The notes under the pieces: model-generated | Databases searched by the model: none | What the model was told of the DNA's origin: nothing | Seen by the model: the letters and a program-made list of their open reading frames with translations, nothing else | Program-made: the position numbers and the translations under genes | Part shown: in pieces, positions 24,745 through 33,411 of the stretch | Numbering within the stretch: position 1 is the stretch's first letter | Layout: each line of letters begins with the position of its first letter | Source: Anaerolineae bacterium | Lineage (GTDB): Bacteria; Chloroflexota; Anaerolineae; Promineifilales; Promineifilaceae | Reading direction: 5' to 3' | Assembly (NCBI GenBank): GCA_019637635.1 | Contig: JAHBVI010000011.1 | Span: 26,164 to 90,163, forward strand | Length of the DNA: 64,000 bases

Positions 24745-26123
24745 GCCGCCATTTCCTGTAATGCCTGCCAGATAATTTCCAGGTCACGCTCCGTTGTTTG
24801 CCAGTTAGAAAAAGCCGCCCGGATGCCGGGAATGCCCTGGTAGGTGGTGGGGGTGAGGAACACACGGCCGTCATCCCGCAATTTTGTCAAAAATTGGGCC
24901 ACAGCCGCCGCCGTTGGTTCGCCGGCCAACGTAAAACAGACCACATTCAACCGCACCGGGGCCAGCAGCCGAAACTGAGCCGATTGGCCGATCTGGCCGC
25001 CCAACCAGCCCGCCTGGTCACAATTGCGCTCCACAATGTCCTGGTATCCCTCACGGCCGTAGGCCAACAGCGTCAACCAGGCGGGCAGCGCCCGAAAACG
25101 GCGCGAATTCTGCGGCGTCCAATGCACCGGCGCCGGGTTGTCATCCACCTCGCCCAGGTAAGCGGCTGCATTGTGGAACAGTTCCACCTGCAACCGGGGA
25201 TGGCGCGAAAAGGACATGGCCGAATCGTAGGGCACGTTCAGCCATTTGTGGCCGTCAATGGTGATCGAATCGGCCAGTTCCGCCCCCCGCATCAGGTGCG
25301 CATAGCGGGGCGAACAGGCGGCAAACCCACCAAAGGCCGCATCCAGATGTAACCAGAAGCTATGTTTCGCCTTTAACGCCACAATCGCCCCCAAATCGTC
25401 AAAGTCCCCCGTGTTCACCGTACCGGCGCTGGCAATCACAATCGCCGGGCCGGCAACGGCCGTCAGCGCCGCATCTAGCGCGCCCACATCCATCGCCTCC
25501 CGCTCCGGCAGCGCGGCCACGCGAATCAGGTGGCGCCTGCCCATGCCCAACATCGCCAACGCTTTGGCGCTGCTGGAATGGGGCGTTGCCGCCAAAACGG
25601 GCGCCGGCGGCAGCCCGTACAGGCCATCCTGCGTGGGGTCAACCCCCTGCTGGCGGGCCGCCCACTGCCGCGCCTGCGCCAGCCCCACAAAGTTGCTCAT
25701 GGTGGCGCCGCTGACAAACGTGCCCACAAATTCATCCGGCAAGGCAAACAACTGGCGCAAAAAGTGCAAGGCTTCTTGCTCCACCTGGGGGGCAATGGAG
25801 TCATGGTCGGCGGTGGGGTTCTGGTCATACACGGCCGTCAGCCAATCCCCCACCAGCGCCGCGGGCGTCACCCCACCGGTGACAAAACCAAGATAACGCG
25901 GCCCGGCGCTGCCGGACAGTCCCCGTTCGTACTTCTGCCGGAAATGGGCCAACGCCGCGGCCGCACCCACACCCACAGCCGGTAGCTGCTCACGCTCTGT
26001 GATGAACGGGGCTACGGCCGCCGGACGGCTGGGTAATGAATCTAAAAATTCGCTGGCGGCATGGACGGCCGTTGCCAACACCTGCTCTGGCTGCGCCGCA
26101 TCTTGCTGCAATTGGGCATTCAT
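24741..26123 (-). CDS. PLP-dependent amino acid decarboxylase (group II family)
   Basis: The 460-residue protein resembles aromatic amino acid and glutamate decarboxylases. It has LGFVTGGVTPAALVGDWLTA, the cofactor pocket FVSGATMSNFVGLAQARQ, the Asp site LHLDAAFGGFAACS and the PLP Lys in IDGHKWLNVPYD (about residue 280). The likely reaction is loss of CO2 from an amino acid, but the substrate is open. The ATG at 26123 has AAAGGAG just upstream. It overlaps by four bases the stop of a small upstream frame that looks like a dehydratase remnant, and it is also coupled to azlC downstream. Confidence 0.87.
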   Translation of the reverse strand: MNAQLQQDAAQPEQVLATAVHAASEFLDSLPSRPAAVAPFITEREQLPAVGVGAAAALAHFRQKYERGLSGSAGPRYLGFVTGGVTPAALVGDWLTAVYDQNPTADHDSIAPQVEQEALHFLRQLFALPDEFVGTFVSGATMSNFVGLAQARQWAARQQGVDPTQDGLYGLPPAPVLAATPHSSSAKALAMLGMGRRHLIRVAALPEREAMDVGALDAALTAVAGPAIVIASAGTVNTGDFDDLGAIVALKAKHSFWLHLDAAFGGFAACSPRYAHLMRGAELADSITIDGHKWLNVPYDSAMSFSRHPRLQVELFHNAAAYLGEVDDNPAPVHWTPQNSRRFRALPAWLTLLAYGREGYQDIVERNCDQAGWLGGQIGQSAQFRLLAPVRLNVVCFTLAGEPTAAAVAQFLTKLRDDGRVFLTPTTYQGIPGIRAAFSNWQTTERDLEIIWQALQEMAA

Positions 26124-26257
26124 GGCCGCTCCTTTGCCAGGATCATCTGCAACTGGTCTGGGGCCAGATTGCCGCCGCTCAACACCCACGCCACCTTTTT
26201 GCCCGCCAGCCGCCCCGCCAACATATCTTGCAGCGTAGCGATTTTTTCCTCAGACAT
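26120..26257 (-). pseudogene. C-terminal remnant of a threonine/serine dehydratase
   Basis: The 45-residue frame reads MSEEKIATLQDMLAGRLAGK, then KVAWVLSGGNLAPDQLQMI. The VLSGGN stretch is the closing strand and loop of PLP-dependent threonine or serine dehydratases (about the last 40 residues of a 320-residue enzyme). The cofactor-binding Lys region is missing. It has an AGAGG ribosome site, an ATG and a clean stop that overlaps the decarboxylase start as ATGA. It may survive as a leader peptide that couples translation into the decarboxylase. Alternatively it is plain debris. Confidence 0.6.
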
Positions 26258-26289
26258 CGTACACCTCTTAAAAAGTTTGTATGATTGAT

Positions 26290-27216
26290 TTAGAGGCTGC
26301 CGCGCCGGGCTACCAGGATGCCGCTTAACACCACCAGGCCGCCGAGCACTTGCACCGGCGACAGCCGTTCGCCCAACAGCAGCCAGGCGAACATGGCCGC
26401 CATGACCGGCTGCCACAGCAGCGTCACCGCCGAGAACGTGGCCGGCAGCGCCGCCATGCCCTGGGCAATTAGCCCCTGACCGCCGGCATGGGCAACCCAG
26501 GCCATGGCCAGCAGCACCACCCAGCCAACGGCCGTGCCCGCCCAAAACGGTTCGCCGGACAGCAGCGCCGCGGGCAGCAGCAGCAGGGCACAAAACGTGC
26601 CGCTCCAGGCCATAAAAGTCAGCGCGGTCATGTTTTGCCGCAAATGTTTGGTGGCGAGTAAGTAACTGGCATAAAACACGGCCGTGCCCAACGCCAGCAA
26701 ATCCCCCAACAAATGATCGGTACTCAGGCTAAAACTTTCGCCAATTAACAGGGCCGCGCCGCCAATCGCCAGCAGCAGCCCCACCAAAAACGTACCCGTT
26801 ACCCGCTGCCGGAAAAAGAACCAGGCGCCAATGGTCACAAACACCGGCGCCATATTGGGCAGCAGGGTGGCATTGGCTACCGAGGTGTATTTAATTGCCA
26901 GATGCCACAAGATCAAATCCCCGGCAAAGAAAAAACCGGCGGCAGCCAGGAAAGCGATGTCTCGGCGTGTGAATGGCGTGCCGGAAACGGTTTCCGGCCG
27001 GGGGGAGGCCGCCTGGCGCTGTTTCGCCCACAGCACGCCCAACCACAACACCGGCAGCGCCAGCGCCAGCCGCCAGAAGGCGGTGGAAATGGGGCCGGCG
27101 TCGCTCCATCGCACCAAAATGGGCGCAAAGCCAATGGCCGACGCCCCCAACAACAGCGCCAACAGCGCCGCTCGTGGGAAAGAAGCTCTGGTAAGAGTAG
27201 AGGTTTGAGTGGTCAT
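26290..27216 (-). CDS. EamA/DMT-family transporter
   Basis: The 308-residue protein has ten hydrophobic spans in two EamA repeats (one near 15-150, second near 165-305), with the repeat signature in the second half (LWQPVMAAMFAWLLLGERLSPVQVLGGL). Members export metabolites such as amino acids; the cargo is not evident. The ATG at 27216 is preferred to a TTG four codons earlier. It lies between the amino acid decarboxylase and an aminotransferase, which hints at amino acid metabolism. Confidence 0.87.
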   Translation of the reverse strand: MTTQTSTLTRASFPRAALLALLLGASAIGFAPILVRWSDAGPISTAFWRLALALPVLWLGVLWAKQRQAASPRPETVSGTPFTRRDIAFLAAAGFFFAGDLILWHLAIKYTSVANATLLPNMAPVFVTIGAWFFFRQRVTGTFLVGLLLAIGGAALLIGESFSLSTDHLLGDLLALGTAVFYASYLLATKHLRQNMTALTFMAWSGTFCALLLLPAALLSGEPFWAGTAVGWVVLLAMAWVAHAGGQGLIAQGMAALPATFSAVTLLWQPVMAAMFAWLLLGERLSPVQVLGGLVVLSGILVARRGSL

Positions 27217-27246
27217 ATGGGTCCGCAAAGGAACAATTTTGTGTCT

Positions 27247-27309
27247 TGAGAGATTGGAGACTGGAGATTGGAGATTGAATCTCTAATCTCTAATCTCTAA
27301 TCTCCAATC
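27247..27309. repeat. Heptad repeat, unit GAGATTG, overlapping an aminotransferase stop
   Basis: GAGATTG/GAGACTG units face AATCTCTAATCTC. The right end supplies the last residues (KIGD) and stop of the aminotransferase. Confidence 0.85.
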
Positions 27310-28508
27310 TTCCATTGCTCCTGCAAAGCCTCCGCCAGCCGGGTCATGCCGGTTTCAATGGCGGCGGCGTCGGTGTTGGAGAAGTTGAGGCGCAGCGTGT
27401 TTTGGCCGGTTCCGTCCACGTGGAATGGGTCGCCGGGCACAAAAACGACGTTGCGTTTGACGGCGGCTTCAAACAGGGCCATGGCCGACATGCCTTCCGG
27501 CAGCGTAATCCAGAGGAACATGCCCCCTTCCGGCAGGGTGAACTGAATGTAGGCCGGGAACAGTTCTTCAATCATGGACACCATCAGCGCCCGCTGACGG
27601 CCGTAGGCCGCCTTGATGGTGGCAATGTGCGCGTCCAGGTCATTGTCTTGCAGGTATTGGAGCAGGATCAGTTGAGAGACGTAGTTGGAGTGTAAATCGC
27701 TGGCCTGTTTGGCGATGATCAGTTTGTCCATCAGTTCCGGCTGGGCCACAATCCAACCCATACGAAAGCCGGGGGCCACAACTTTGCTGAAAGAGCCAAG
27801 CAGGAAGGCGCGGTCACGGCCCGAAGCAGCTTCGGGTTGGCCGTACATCGTCATCGGCGGCAAATCTTCACCCATAAACCGCAGTTCCCGGTAAGGATCA
27901 TCCTCGATGAAAAAGAGCTGGTTCTCGTTCAAAATGGCGGCCACTTCTTCCCGTTTGGCGGCGGAATAGGTGATGCCGGTAGGGTTTTGGAAGTTGGGCA
28001 GAGCGTAATACAGTTTGGCCTGGGGATGGGCGGCGTGTTGGGCGAGTACGGCCGTGTCCGGCCCATCTTCCCGCAGCGGCGTCGTCACAAAACGGGGCTG
28101 AAACAACGAAAACGCCTGAATGCCACCCAGATAGCTGGGCGACTCCAAAATCACGTGGTCGCCGGGATCAATCAAAATTTTGGCCACCAGTTCCAACCCC
28201 TGCTGTGACCCATTGGTGATGAGAATGTCATCGGCGGGCACGTCCAGGCCGCAGGTGGTTTTGTACCGGTCGGCGATAAACTGGCGCAACTCCTGGCTGC
28301 CCAGGGTGGGCGCATATTGCAGCGCCCTGGTTCCACGTTGGGCAAACACCTTATCGGCGGCAGCACGCAGCGGTTCCACCGGAAAATAATCAGGATTGGG
28401 CAGCCCCCCGGCAAAAGAAATGACGTTGGGGTCTTGGGCTACTTTCAAAATTTCACGGATAAATGAGCGCTGCATCGTCGCCATGCGCCCGGCAAATTGT
28501 CCCTTCAT
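27297..28508 (-). CDS. PLP-dependent aminotransferase, class I/II (2-aminoadipate/MocR-like branch)
   Basis: The 403-residue protein shows SFAGGLPNPDYFP near the start, ITNGSQQGLELVAKIL in the cofactor-binding domain, YALPNFQNPTGI with the PLP Asn, EDDPYRELRF with the Asp and Tyr, and the PLP Lys in GSFSKVVAPGFRMGWI (about 240-255). The Asp-Pro-Tyr block and GGLP opening place it with LysN/2-aminoadipate and multi-substrate aminotransferases. GGAGGT precedes the ATG. The final tail KIGD comes from a heptad repeat. It has no fused DNA-binding domain. Confidence 0.9.
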   Translation of the reverse strand: MKGQFAGRMATMQRSFIREILKVAQDPNVISFAGGLPNPDYFPVEPLRAAADKVFAQRGTRALQYAPTLGSQELRQFIADRYKTTCGLDVPADDILITNGSQQGLELVAKILIDPGDHVILESPSYLGGIQAFSLFQPRFVTTPLREDGPDTAVLAQHAAHPQAKLYYALPNFQNPTGITYSAAKREEVAAILNENQLFFIEDDPYRELRFMGEDLPPMTMYGQPEAASGRDRAFLLGSFSKVVAPGFRMGWIVAQPELMDKLIIAKQASDLHSNYVSQLILLQYLQDNDLDAHIATIKAAYGRQRALMVSMIEELFPAYIQFTLPEGGMFLWITLPEGMSAMALFEAAVKRNVVFVPGDPFHVDGTGQNTLRLNFSNTDAAAIETGMTRLAEALQEQWKIGD

Positions 28509-28555
28509 GTTTACCTCCAGGTTAAATGGTCAACGGGCTATAGTAGCGCAAAATG

Positions 28556-28631
28556 GCTAAAGCCTCCACCCCATTTTTAAGAGGGAGGGGAGGCTTTAGC
28601 CGATACCCCCTTCGGCTAAAGCCTCCCCTCC
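28556..28631. repeat. Hairpin repeat GGCTAAAGCCTCC, three arms
   Basis: GGCTAAAGCCTCC (28556-28568), its inverse GGAGGCTTTAGCC, then a third direct copy continuing as CCTCCCCTCC. The flippase stop codon lies in the last arm. Confidence 0.8.
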
Positions 28632-29875
28632 GACCGCGACGGCCGTAGCAGGAGTAGACCAGCCAGGTTAGCGGCCAGGCCAGCGGTGAGCAGGATGAAG
28701 GCCAGGGTTTGCAGGGTGTGGGCCAGGAACAACACGGCCATGACCTCCCCCACCACCACCAGCGCCAACAGGAAGATATACGGCCGTACACCCACCGCCA
28801 GCGCATAATTCAGCCAGATATTCACCCCCGCATACAACGTCACCGCCAGCCCAATCCAGCCGAGCAGCGTCCCCGGATTTTCGTATTGCCCGCGAAAAAC
28901 CAGGGCCACGATGGGGCCGGGGAACAGGAAGTAAAGCAAGGTCAGCAGCAGGCCGGGAATGAGGGTGGCGGCCAGGGCTAAGAGGAGATACGGCCGTGCA
29001 TCCAACCCCAATGTGTGTTTTTGGGTCGCTTTGGGGAAGAGCACCATGCCAATGGCAATGGGCACAAAGAGGTTCAGCCGCGCCAGAATGTTGGCGGGCG
29101 TGTATTGGGCCGCCACTTCTGGCGGGAAAATGCGGTTCACCAGAATGGCATCGCTGTAGACCAGCAGGGCGAACGAAAACAGCCCCACCAGCGTCAGCAG
29201 GGAATAGGGTAGACTCACTTTTTGCACATGGTCGGTGGCGGGGGCGCGGAAAAACGGCCGTAACCACCACACCGCCAGCGCCAACGCCACCAGACTGGCC
29301 AACGGCAGCGCCAGCACCGCCCCCGCCAGTTGTAAACCGGCCAGAATCAGGCCAATGGTCAGGCCAAAGCGCAGGAGTTCTTGCAGCACGGTCACGCTGC
29401 CCAACCCCCAAAATTGCTGGCTGCCTTGCAGCGCCCCATCCGTTACCGGGCGCACAAAGAGCAGCAGCAGCGCCAGCGCCGCCGCCAGCAGCGCCCCGCC
29501 ATCCGGCACATTGATCAGGCGGCCAACAAAGGGAGAAAGAAGGGCAAAGAGTACGGCCGTAACCACCCCCCACTGCCACGCCCAGCGCCACCGGTTGCGC
29601 AAAAATGCCCCCATGCGCGGCTGCGGCTCGGCGCCAATTGCCAGTTCCGCCAGGTAATAGGCCACCACATTGCGAATCACCCACGTTACCTGTTCGGCGA
29701 TCTTCAGCACATTCATGATCGCCAGGAAGGCAATAGCAGCGGCGTCATCTAGCAGCAGCCCGGCGGCCACCAGCACCAGATAGGCGAAGCCGCCGGCAAT
29801 CAACGACGCCCCGGCCATAACCAGGCCGTCGAAGGCATCTTTAGAGCGGGCGATGGTGCGGAGGCGGGTAAGCAT
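28616..29875 (-). CDS. Polysaccharide flippase-like membrane protein (MOP superfamily)
   Basis: The 419-residue protein has about twelve hydrophobic spans and an opening LRTIARSKDAFDGLVMAGASLIAGG typical of Wzx-type lipid-linked sugar flippases. Charged loops such as FLRNRWRWAWQW separate the spans. It should move a lipid-linked glycan across the cytoplasmic membrane. Its tail (SRSEGRL) is encoded in a hairpin repeat. Two large membrane proteins upstream on the same strand may belong to the same surface-glycan pathway, though repeats separate them. The family is assigned by topology and weak motifs. Confidence 0.7.
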   Translation of the reverse strand: MLTRLRTIARSKDAFDGLVMAGASLIAGGFAYLVLVAAGLLLDDAAAIAFLAIMNVLKIAEQVTWVIRNVVAYYLAELAIGAEPQPRMGAFLRNRWRWAWQWGVVTAVLFALLSPFVGRLINVPDGGALLAAALALLLLFVRPVTDGALQGSQQFWGLGSVTVLQELLRFGLTIGLILAGLQLAGAVLALPLASLVALALAVWWLRPFFRAPATDHVQKVSLPYSLLTLVGLFSFALLVYSDAILVNRIFPPEVAAQYTPANILARLNLFVPIAIGMVLFPKATQKHTLGLDARPYLLLALAATLIPGLLLTLLYFLFPGPIVALVFRGQYENPGTLLGWIGLAVTLYAGVNIWLNYALAVGVRPYIFLLALVVVGEVMAVLFLAHTLQTLAFILLTAGLAANLAGLLLLRPSRSEGRL

Positions 29876-29876
29876 A

Positions 29877-29942
29877 GAGGTGATCGGTGATCGGTAATCG
29901 GTGGCGGAACTGATAACCGACTACCGATTACCCAATACCGGC
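29877..29942. repeat. Heptad repeat, unit GGTAATC
   Basis: GGTGATC/GGTAATC units face CGATTACC units. The right part encodes the end (LGNR and stop) of the next gene. Confidence 0.8.
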
Positions 29943-31714
29943 AGTAAAGCACGGCCGTCCGGGTCAACCGACCCATCAGGAAGCAGCACCGGCCAGCGGG
30001 CCAGGGTGGTGGGTTGATAGAGGCCAACCGCCAGTTGGACGGCGGGGGAGCTGCCTGTAGGCAGGGTCAGGGTGTGGGTATCGGCAATGAGCGGGCCGGT
30101 GGGCCAGGTGGTGAGCGGGTAGCTGTTTTGCACCGGGGCGGCGTCGCTTTGGGCCAGCAGGTTGCCATTGGCGTCCAGCAGGTGGACAAAGACGGTGGCA
30201 TTTTCGGTTAACGGCCGTGCCGCCTGCCAATACAACGTCACCAGCAGCGTTTCCCCCTCTCCCGGCGTCACCGCGTAGCCAACCAGCGTCACGTCGTCCG
30301 CAAATTGGTGTCCGGCAGGCACGGCCGTCTCCGGTAATTCGGCCAGCAGCCAGTCCGATTGCGCCAAAAGCTGTGGCTGAACCCACAACCCGACGGCGGC
30401 CCCCTCTTTCGCTTCCGTCACCAGCCGCAGTTCACCCCCCTGCCCGGCAATGGCGGCCAGATCAAGGTCAAAACGATACGGCCGTCCGCCGCCCACTACC
30501 TCTTGTTCCGCCAACATCGTATCATTGAAAAACACGGCAAAACGCACCACGCCCTGCCCCTCGGCCAGCACGTCGGCCTGAAAACGGCCGTTGCGCGGCA
30601 CATCCAGTGCGTACCCAATGAGCGAATCACCTGGCACACGGATGGCGGGACGGCCGTCTACAATTGTCGTCGCCACAAACCGCTCTTCCGGCACTCGCCG
30701 CGCCGTCCATAAAATTGGCAGCATATCATTGACTACGCGCAAGTCATCGCTCAAAATAACCGGCAACTCACATCCCAAAAACCCGCGTTCATCCGCGTCC
30801 ATCTGCCTCCCAACACAATCTTTCATCTCTACATCAGCCCAAGACGGCAAACGGACACGGCCGTCGCCCACCTGCCACACCAGCAAACCGGCCAACAAAC
30901 CCGCCGCCAGCCAGCCCATCGCCTGCCAGACGGATTGGCCGGACGGCCGTGCCAGCAGCAGATACACGGCCGTCAACCCCACCATCACCCCAAACAGCAG
31001 GGCAAACCATTCCCCCTTCACCGTTTTGTACTGCTGCAAGCGGAGGCGGAAGAGGTCAGGCAACAGTTGTTCGAGGAGGGCGGCGGGCACAGCCGTGCCG
31101 CCTACATAGGTGCGCAATGCCAGGTTGCCGGGGCGCGGGTATTCGTTGAGATGGATGGCCCCACCCACTTTGTCACCGCCGAGGGCATGGGTGATGGCCG
31201 GGCGATCAGCGGTGGAGGCGGGTGCAGCCAGCGTGAGCCAAAAGGTACGCCCGGCGGCGTCAGGAATCGGGGGAAAGGTTAACCGCACCATGCGGCCTTT
31301 GGGTGTTTCGGGAAAATCTACCTGCCCGGCATAGAGCGGGCCGGTTTCGTCAGCTAAGGTCACGTTCACCCAGCCATAGGGTGAACCAATCAGCCACACT
31401 TCCACCATTTCCAGATTATTTGCCCCACTGACAAACGGTTGCGTGATACTGTTATCGCTATAAAAAGCGACCGGGAATGGGTCGGGCACACCGGGCGCTT
31501 CCTGCTCTTGCGTCCACGGCCGTGGATACAAATAGTGCGCATCGTAAAACATCGGCGCCTGCACCTGCGCCCCCGTGCCCGTCCCCCGCCAGCGGCCGAT
31601 TGCCAGCAACACAAGGAGGATGAGTAGGAGTACGGCCGTCCAGAACCAGGAATTATGAATTATGAAGGATGAATTATGAAATGTGAACCGCCTGCGTGTC
31701 ACCTGATACCCCAT
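29921..31714 (-). CDS. Large membrane-anchored protein with extracytoplasmic beta domains, function unknown
   Basis: The frame from ATG 31714 gives 597 residues. A first span (about 22-42, AVLLLILLVLLAIG) is followed by a beta-rich outer domain. A second pair of spans lies in the middle (FALLFGVMVGLTAVYLLLA, then LAAGLLAGLLVWQVG). The second outer region ends in jelly-roll-like strands (VTLVGYAVTPGEGETLLVTL, then FVHLLDANG) common after glycosyltransferase-39-like membrane cores. The ATG overlaps the upstream gene's stop as TGATG, so the pair is coupled. The first 20 residues read through a GAATTAT heptad repeat, and residues near 305-317 (RQMDADERG) read through a GACGCGGAT repeat. Confidence 0.6.
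   Translation of the reverse strand: MGYQVTRRRFTFHNSSFIIHNSWFWTAVLLLILLVLLAIGRWRGTGTGAQVQAPMFYDAHYLYPRPWTQEQEAPGVPDPFPVAFYSDNSITQPFVSGANNLEMVEVWLIGSPYGWVNVTLADETGPLYAGQVDFPETPKGRMVRLTFPPIPDAAGRTFWLTLAAPASTADRPAITHALGGDKVGGAIHLNEYPRPGNLALRTYVGGTAVPAALLEQLLPDLFRLRLQQYKTVKGEWFALLFGVMVGLTAVYLLLARPSGQSVWQAMGWLAAGLLAGLLVWQVGDGRVRLPSWADVEMKDCVGRQMDADERGFLGCELPVILSDDLRVVNDMLPILWTARRVPEERFVATTIVDGRPAIRVPGDSLIGYALDVPRNGRFQADVLAEGQGVVRFAVFFNDTMLAEQEVVGGGRPYRFDLDLAAIAGQGGELRLVTEAKEGAAVGLWVQPQLLAQSDWLLAELPETAVPAGHQFADDVTLVGYAVTPGEGETLLVTLYWQAARPLTENATVFVHLLDANGNLLAQSDAAPVQNSYPLTTWPTGPLIADTHTLTLPTGSSPAVQLAVGLYQPTTLARWPVLLPDGSVDPDGRALLPVLGNR
31650..31690. repeat. Heptad repeat GAATTAT inside a coding frame
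   Basis: Five GAATTAT-like heptamers are translated as HNSSFIIHNSW near the N terminus of the protein above, unless its true start lies downstream of the repeat. Confidence 0.7.
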
Positions 31715-33264
31715 CACAAATAGTAGCGTGGCAAAATGTAGAAAAGCAGCGCCGCGATGTTGAACAATACCATGCCGATGCGCAGGGCACTGTGGGCGGC
31801 AGGCTGCCAGCGGCGGGGCACAAAATAGAGCAGGCCCACCGTCCAGAGCGTGAGCATGGGGATGACCGTGCCCAGCCAGTAACGCCCTTGCAGGCCACGG
31901 CCGTTGCCATATTCCCACCAAAACGTCAGATCATACACCTGAATCAGCAGCACCGGCAGCAACACTGTGCCCGCCAGGAACAGCCAGACCAGCACCGGGG
32001 CCATGCGTTGCCCGGCTTGCCAATCAGCAAATGTAGGGCGATTTTGAAAATCGCCCCACAGCTTAACTGCCAGCCCGATGATCGCCAGCAGCGTCAGCAG
32101 CCGCAGCAGGTGGTAGACCCAGGGGGCGACGGGCGTATCCAGCCAGCCAAAATGGGCCCACCAGGTGACAAAAATGCCACCCCACACCGATTGAAAATAA
32201 TCAATGGCGTGTTGAATGGGCGCGTAATCGTAAAACGGGTTGGTGATGATGCGGTGGCCTTTTAGCACCGGATTGAAATAAAACAGGTCATCATTCAGGC
32301 GCAAACTGCGCTGCATCCACCAGCCTACGGGGATGATGATGAGCACATTCATCAGCAGCGCCGCCCAAAAGACCGACCAGCGCCGCCCTTTGCCCCGCCA
32401 CCAATCGTACACCACCACCAGCGCCACCAGCGGCGCAAAGCCGTTGATGGTCGGTTTGATGAGCATGGCAGCGGCAAAGGTGAGGCCAATGGCCACTGCC
32501 AGTTTGTAGCCAAACTGCCGGTACAGGATGAGCAGGCAGAAGTAGATGAGCAGCGAGTACAGCACAAAAAAGAGACCGTCTACGGAGACAACGGCCGTCA
32601 TCTGCGTCAGTTGTGGCTGGAAGGCGACCAGCGTGGGGATGGTCAGGCGCAGGGCGGCGTTGGTGGGGAAAAGCAGCCGGGCGATCAGGTAAGCGACGAT
32701 GACGATGGGGCTGCTGACCAGCACGGCAAAGAGGCGCTGCACCTGCACCCGCAGCAGCAAATCCCCCCCATACCCCACCAGCCGGTAGGGGATGGCGGCA
32801 AGGGCATAATAGAGCGGCGTGGCGTGGGTGAGTTTGGCGGTGGTGCCCAATTCGGTACTGGTGCGGGTGGAGTTGGGCAGTTGGGCAAATTCAGATTCGC
32901 GCAGGCCAACGGCCGTACTGCTCCAACCCTGGCGCTGTTCGGGGTGATAATCCAGCCGGCCCACGTCCGCCAATTCACGGGACAGGGTGATTTCGTCGGG
33001 CAGGATGGTGTCGTTGGTGTCAGGCAGACGGCCGTGTTCGCCAATAAACTGGATGACCGCATAATGGTCATCCTCATCCGGCCCCTGCCACAGCGGAAAT
33101 GCCAGACTCCACAACGCCCCCTTGACAAGCATGATGGCAAATAACAACCCAATCAGCAGCCATTCTTTGCGAGATTGGAAGGTGGAGATTGGGAGATTGG
33201 GAGATTGGGAGATTGGAGATTGGAGATTGGGAGATTGGAGATTGGGAGATTGGCGGTGGCTCAT
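31714..33264 (-). CDS. DUF2142-like polytopic membrane protein (probable glycosyltransferase-like)
   Basis: The 516-residue frame has about ten hydrophobic spans and an early outer loop with WQGPDEDDHYAVIQFIGEHG. The acidic P-D-E-x-x-H pattern resembles DUF2142 and related family-39-like glycosyltransferases that use lipid-linked sugars. The first 30 residues (SPNLQSPNLQSPISQSP) are translated heptad repeat. No other start exists before the first span, and a promoter 38 bases upstream supports the ATG at 33264, so the repeat may truly be translated. It is coupled to the next gene by TGATG. Its role is probably surface glycan assembly. Confidence 0.65.
   Translation of the reverse strand: MSHRQSPNLQSPNLQSPISQSPNLPISTFQSRKEWLLIGLLFAIMLVKGALWSLAFPLWQGPDEDDHYAVIQFIGEHGRLPDTNDTILPDEITLSRELADVGRLDYHPEQRQGWSSTAVGLRESEFAQLPNSTRTSTELGTTAKLTHATPLYYALAAIPYRLVGYGGDLLLRVQVQRLFAVLVSSPIVIVAYLIARLLFPTNAALRLTIPTLVAFQPQLTQMTAVVSVDGLFFVLYSLLIYFCLLILYRQFGYKLAVAIGLTFAAAMLIKPTINGFAPLVALVVVYDWWRGKGRRWSVFWAALLMNVLIIIPVGWWMQRSLRLNDDLFYFNPVLKGHRIITNPFYDYAPIQHAIDYFQSVWGGIFVTWWAHFGWLDTPVAPWVYHLLRLLTLLAIIGLAVKLWGDFQNRPTFADWQAGQRMAPVLVWLFLAGTVLLPVLLIQVYDLTFWWEYGNGRGLQGRYWLGTVIPMLTLWTVGLLYFVPRRWQPAAHSALRIGMVLFNIAALLFYILPRYYL
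33168..33255. repeat. Heptad repeat GAGATTG inside the N-terminal coding region
   Basis: About eleven GGGAGATT/GGAGATT units occur here without a long inverted arm, open in the frame of the DUF2142-like gene. This is the longest repeat of this unit in the window. Confidence 0.8.
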
Positions 33265-33301
33265 GGGGAGGCTCTAGTCATATGATCAACAACACCCGCA
33301 A

Positions 33302-33330
33302 ATAGTAGCCAAAAGTGCATCAGAACGCAA
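33302..33330 (-). promoter_or_regulatory. Possible promoter of the DUF2142-like gene
   Basis: On the minus strand, TTGCGT (33330-33325) and TACTAT (33307-33302) are 17 bases apart. The start would be near 33295, leaving a short leader before the ATG. Confidence 0.5.
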
Positions 33331-33411
33331 AACCGCCGACTCATTACCGGTCTTGGATTGCCGCGCCTCTAAATTTTGACTTATGCCCATCGAGTTGGCA
33401 TGGACAGTTGG

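Noticed and set aside
26123..26593. 157-residue open frame upstream of the decarboxylase
   Set aside because: Its first two thirds are out of frame with and antisense-like to nothing conserved and overlap the EamA gene in another frame; only the last 45 residues resemble a real protein.
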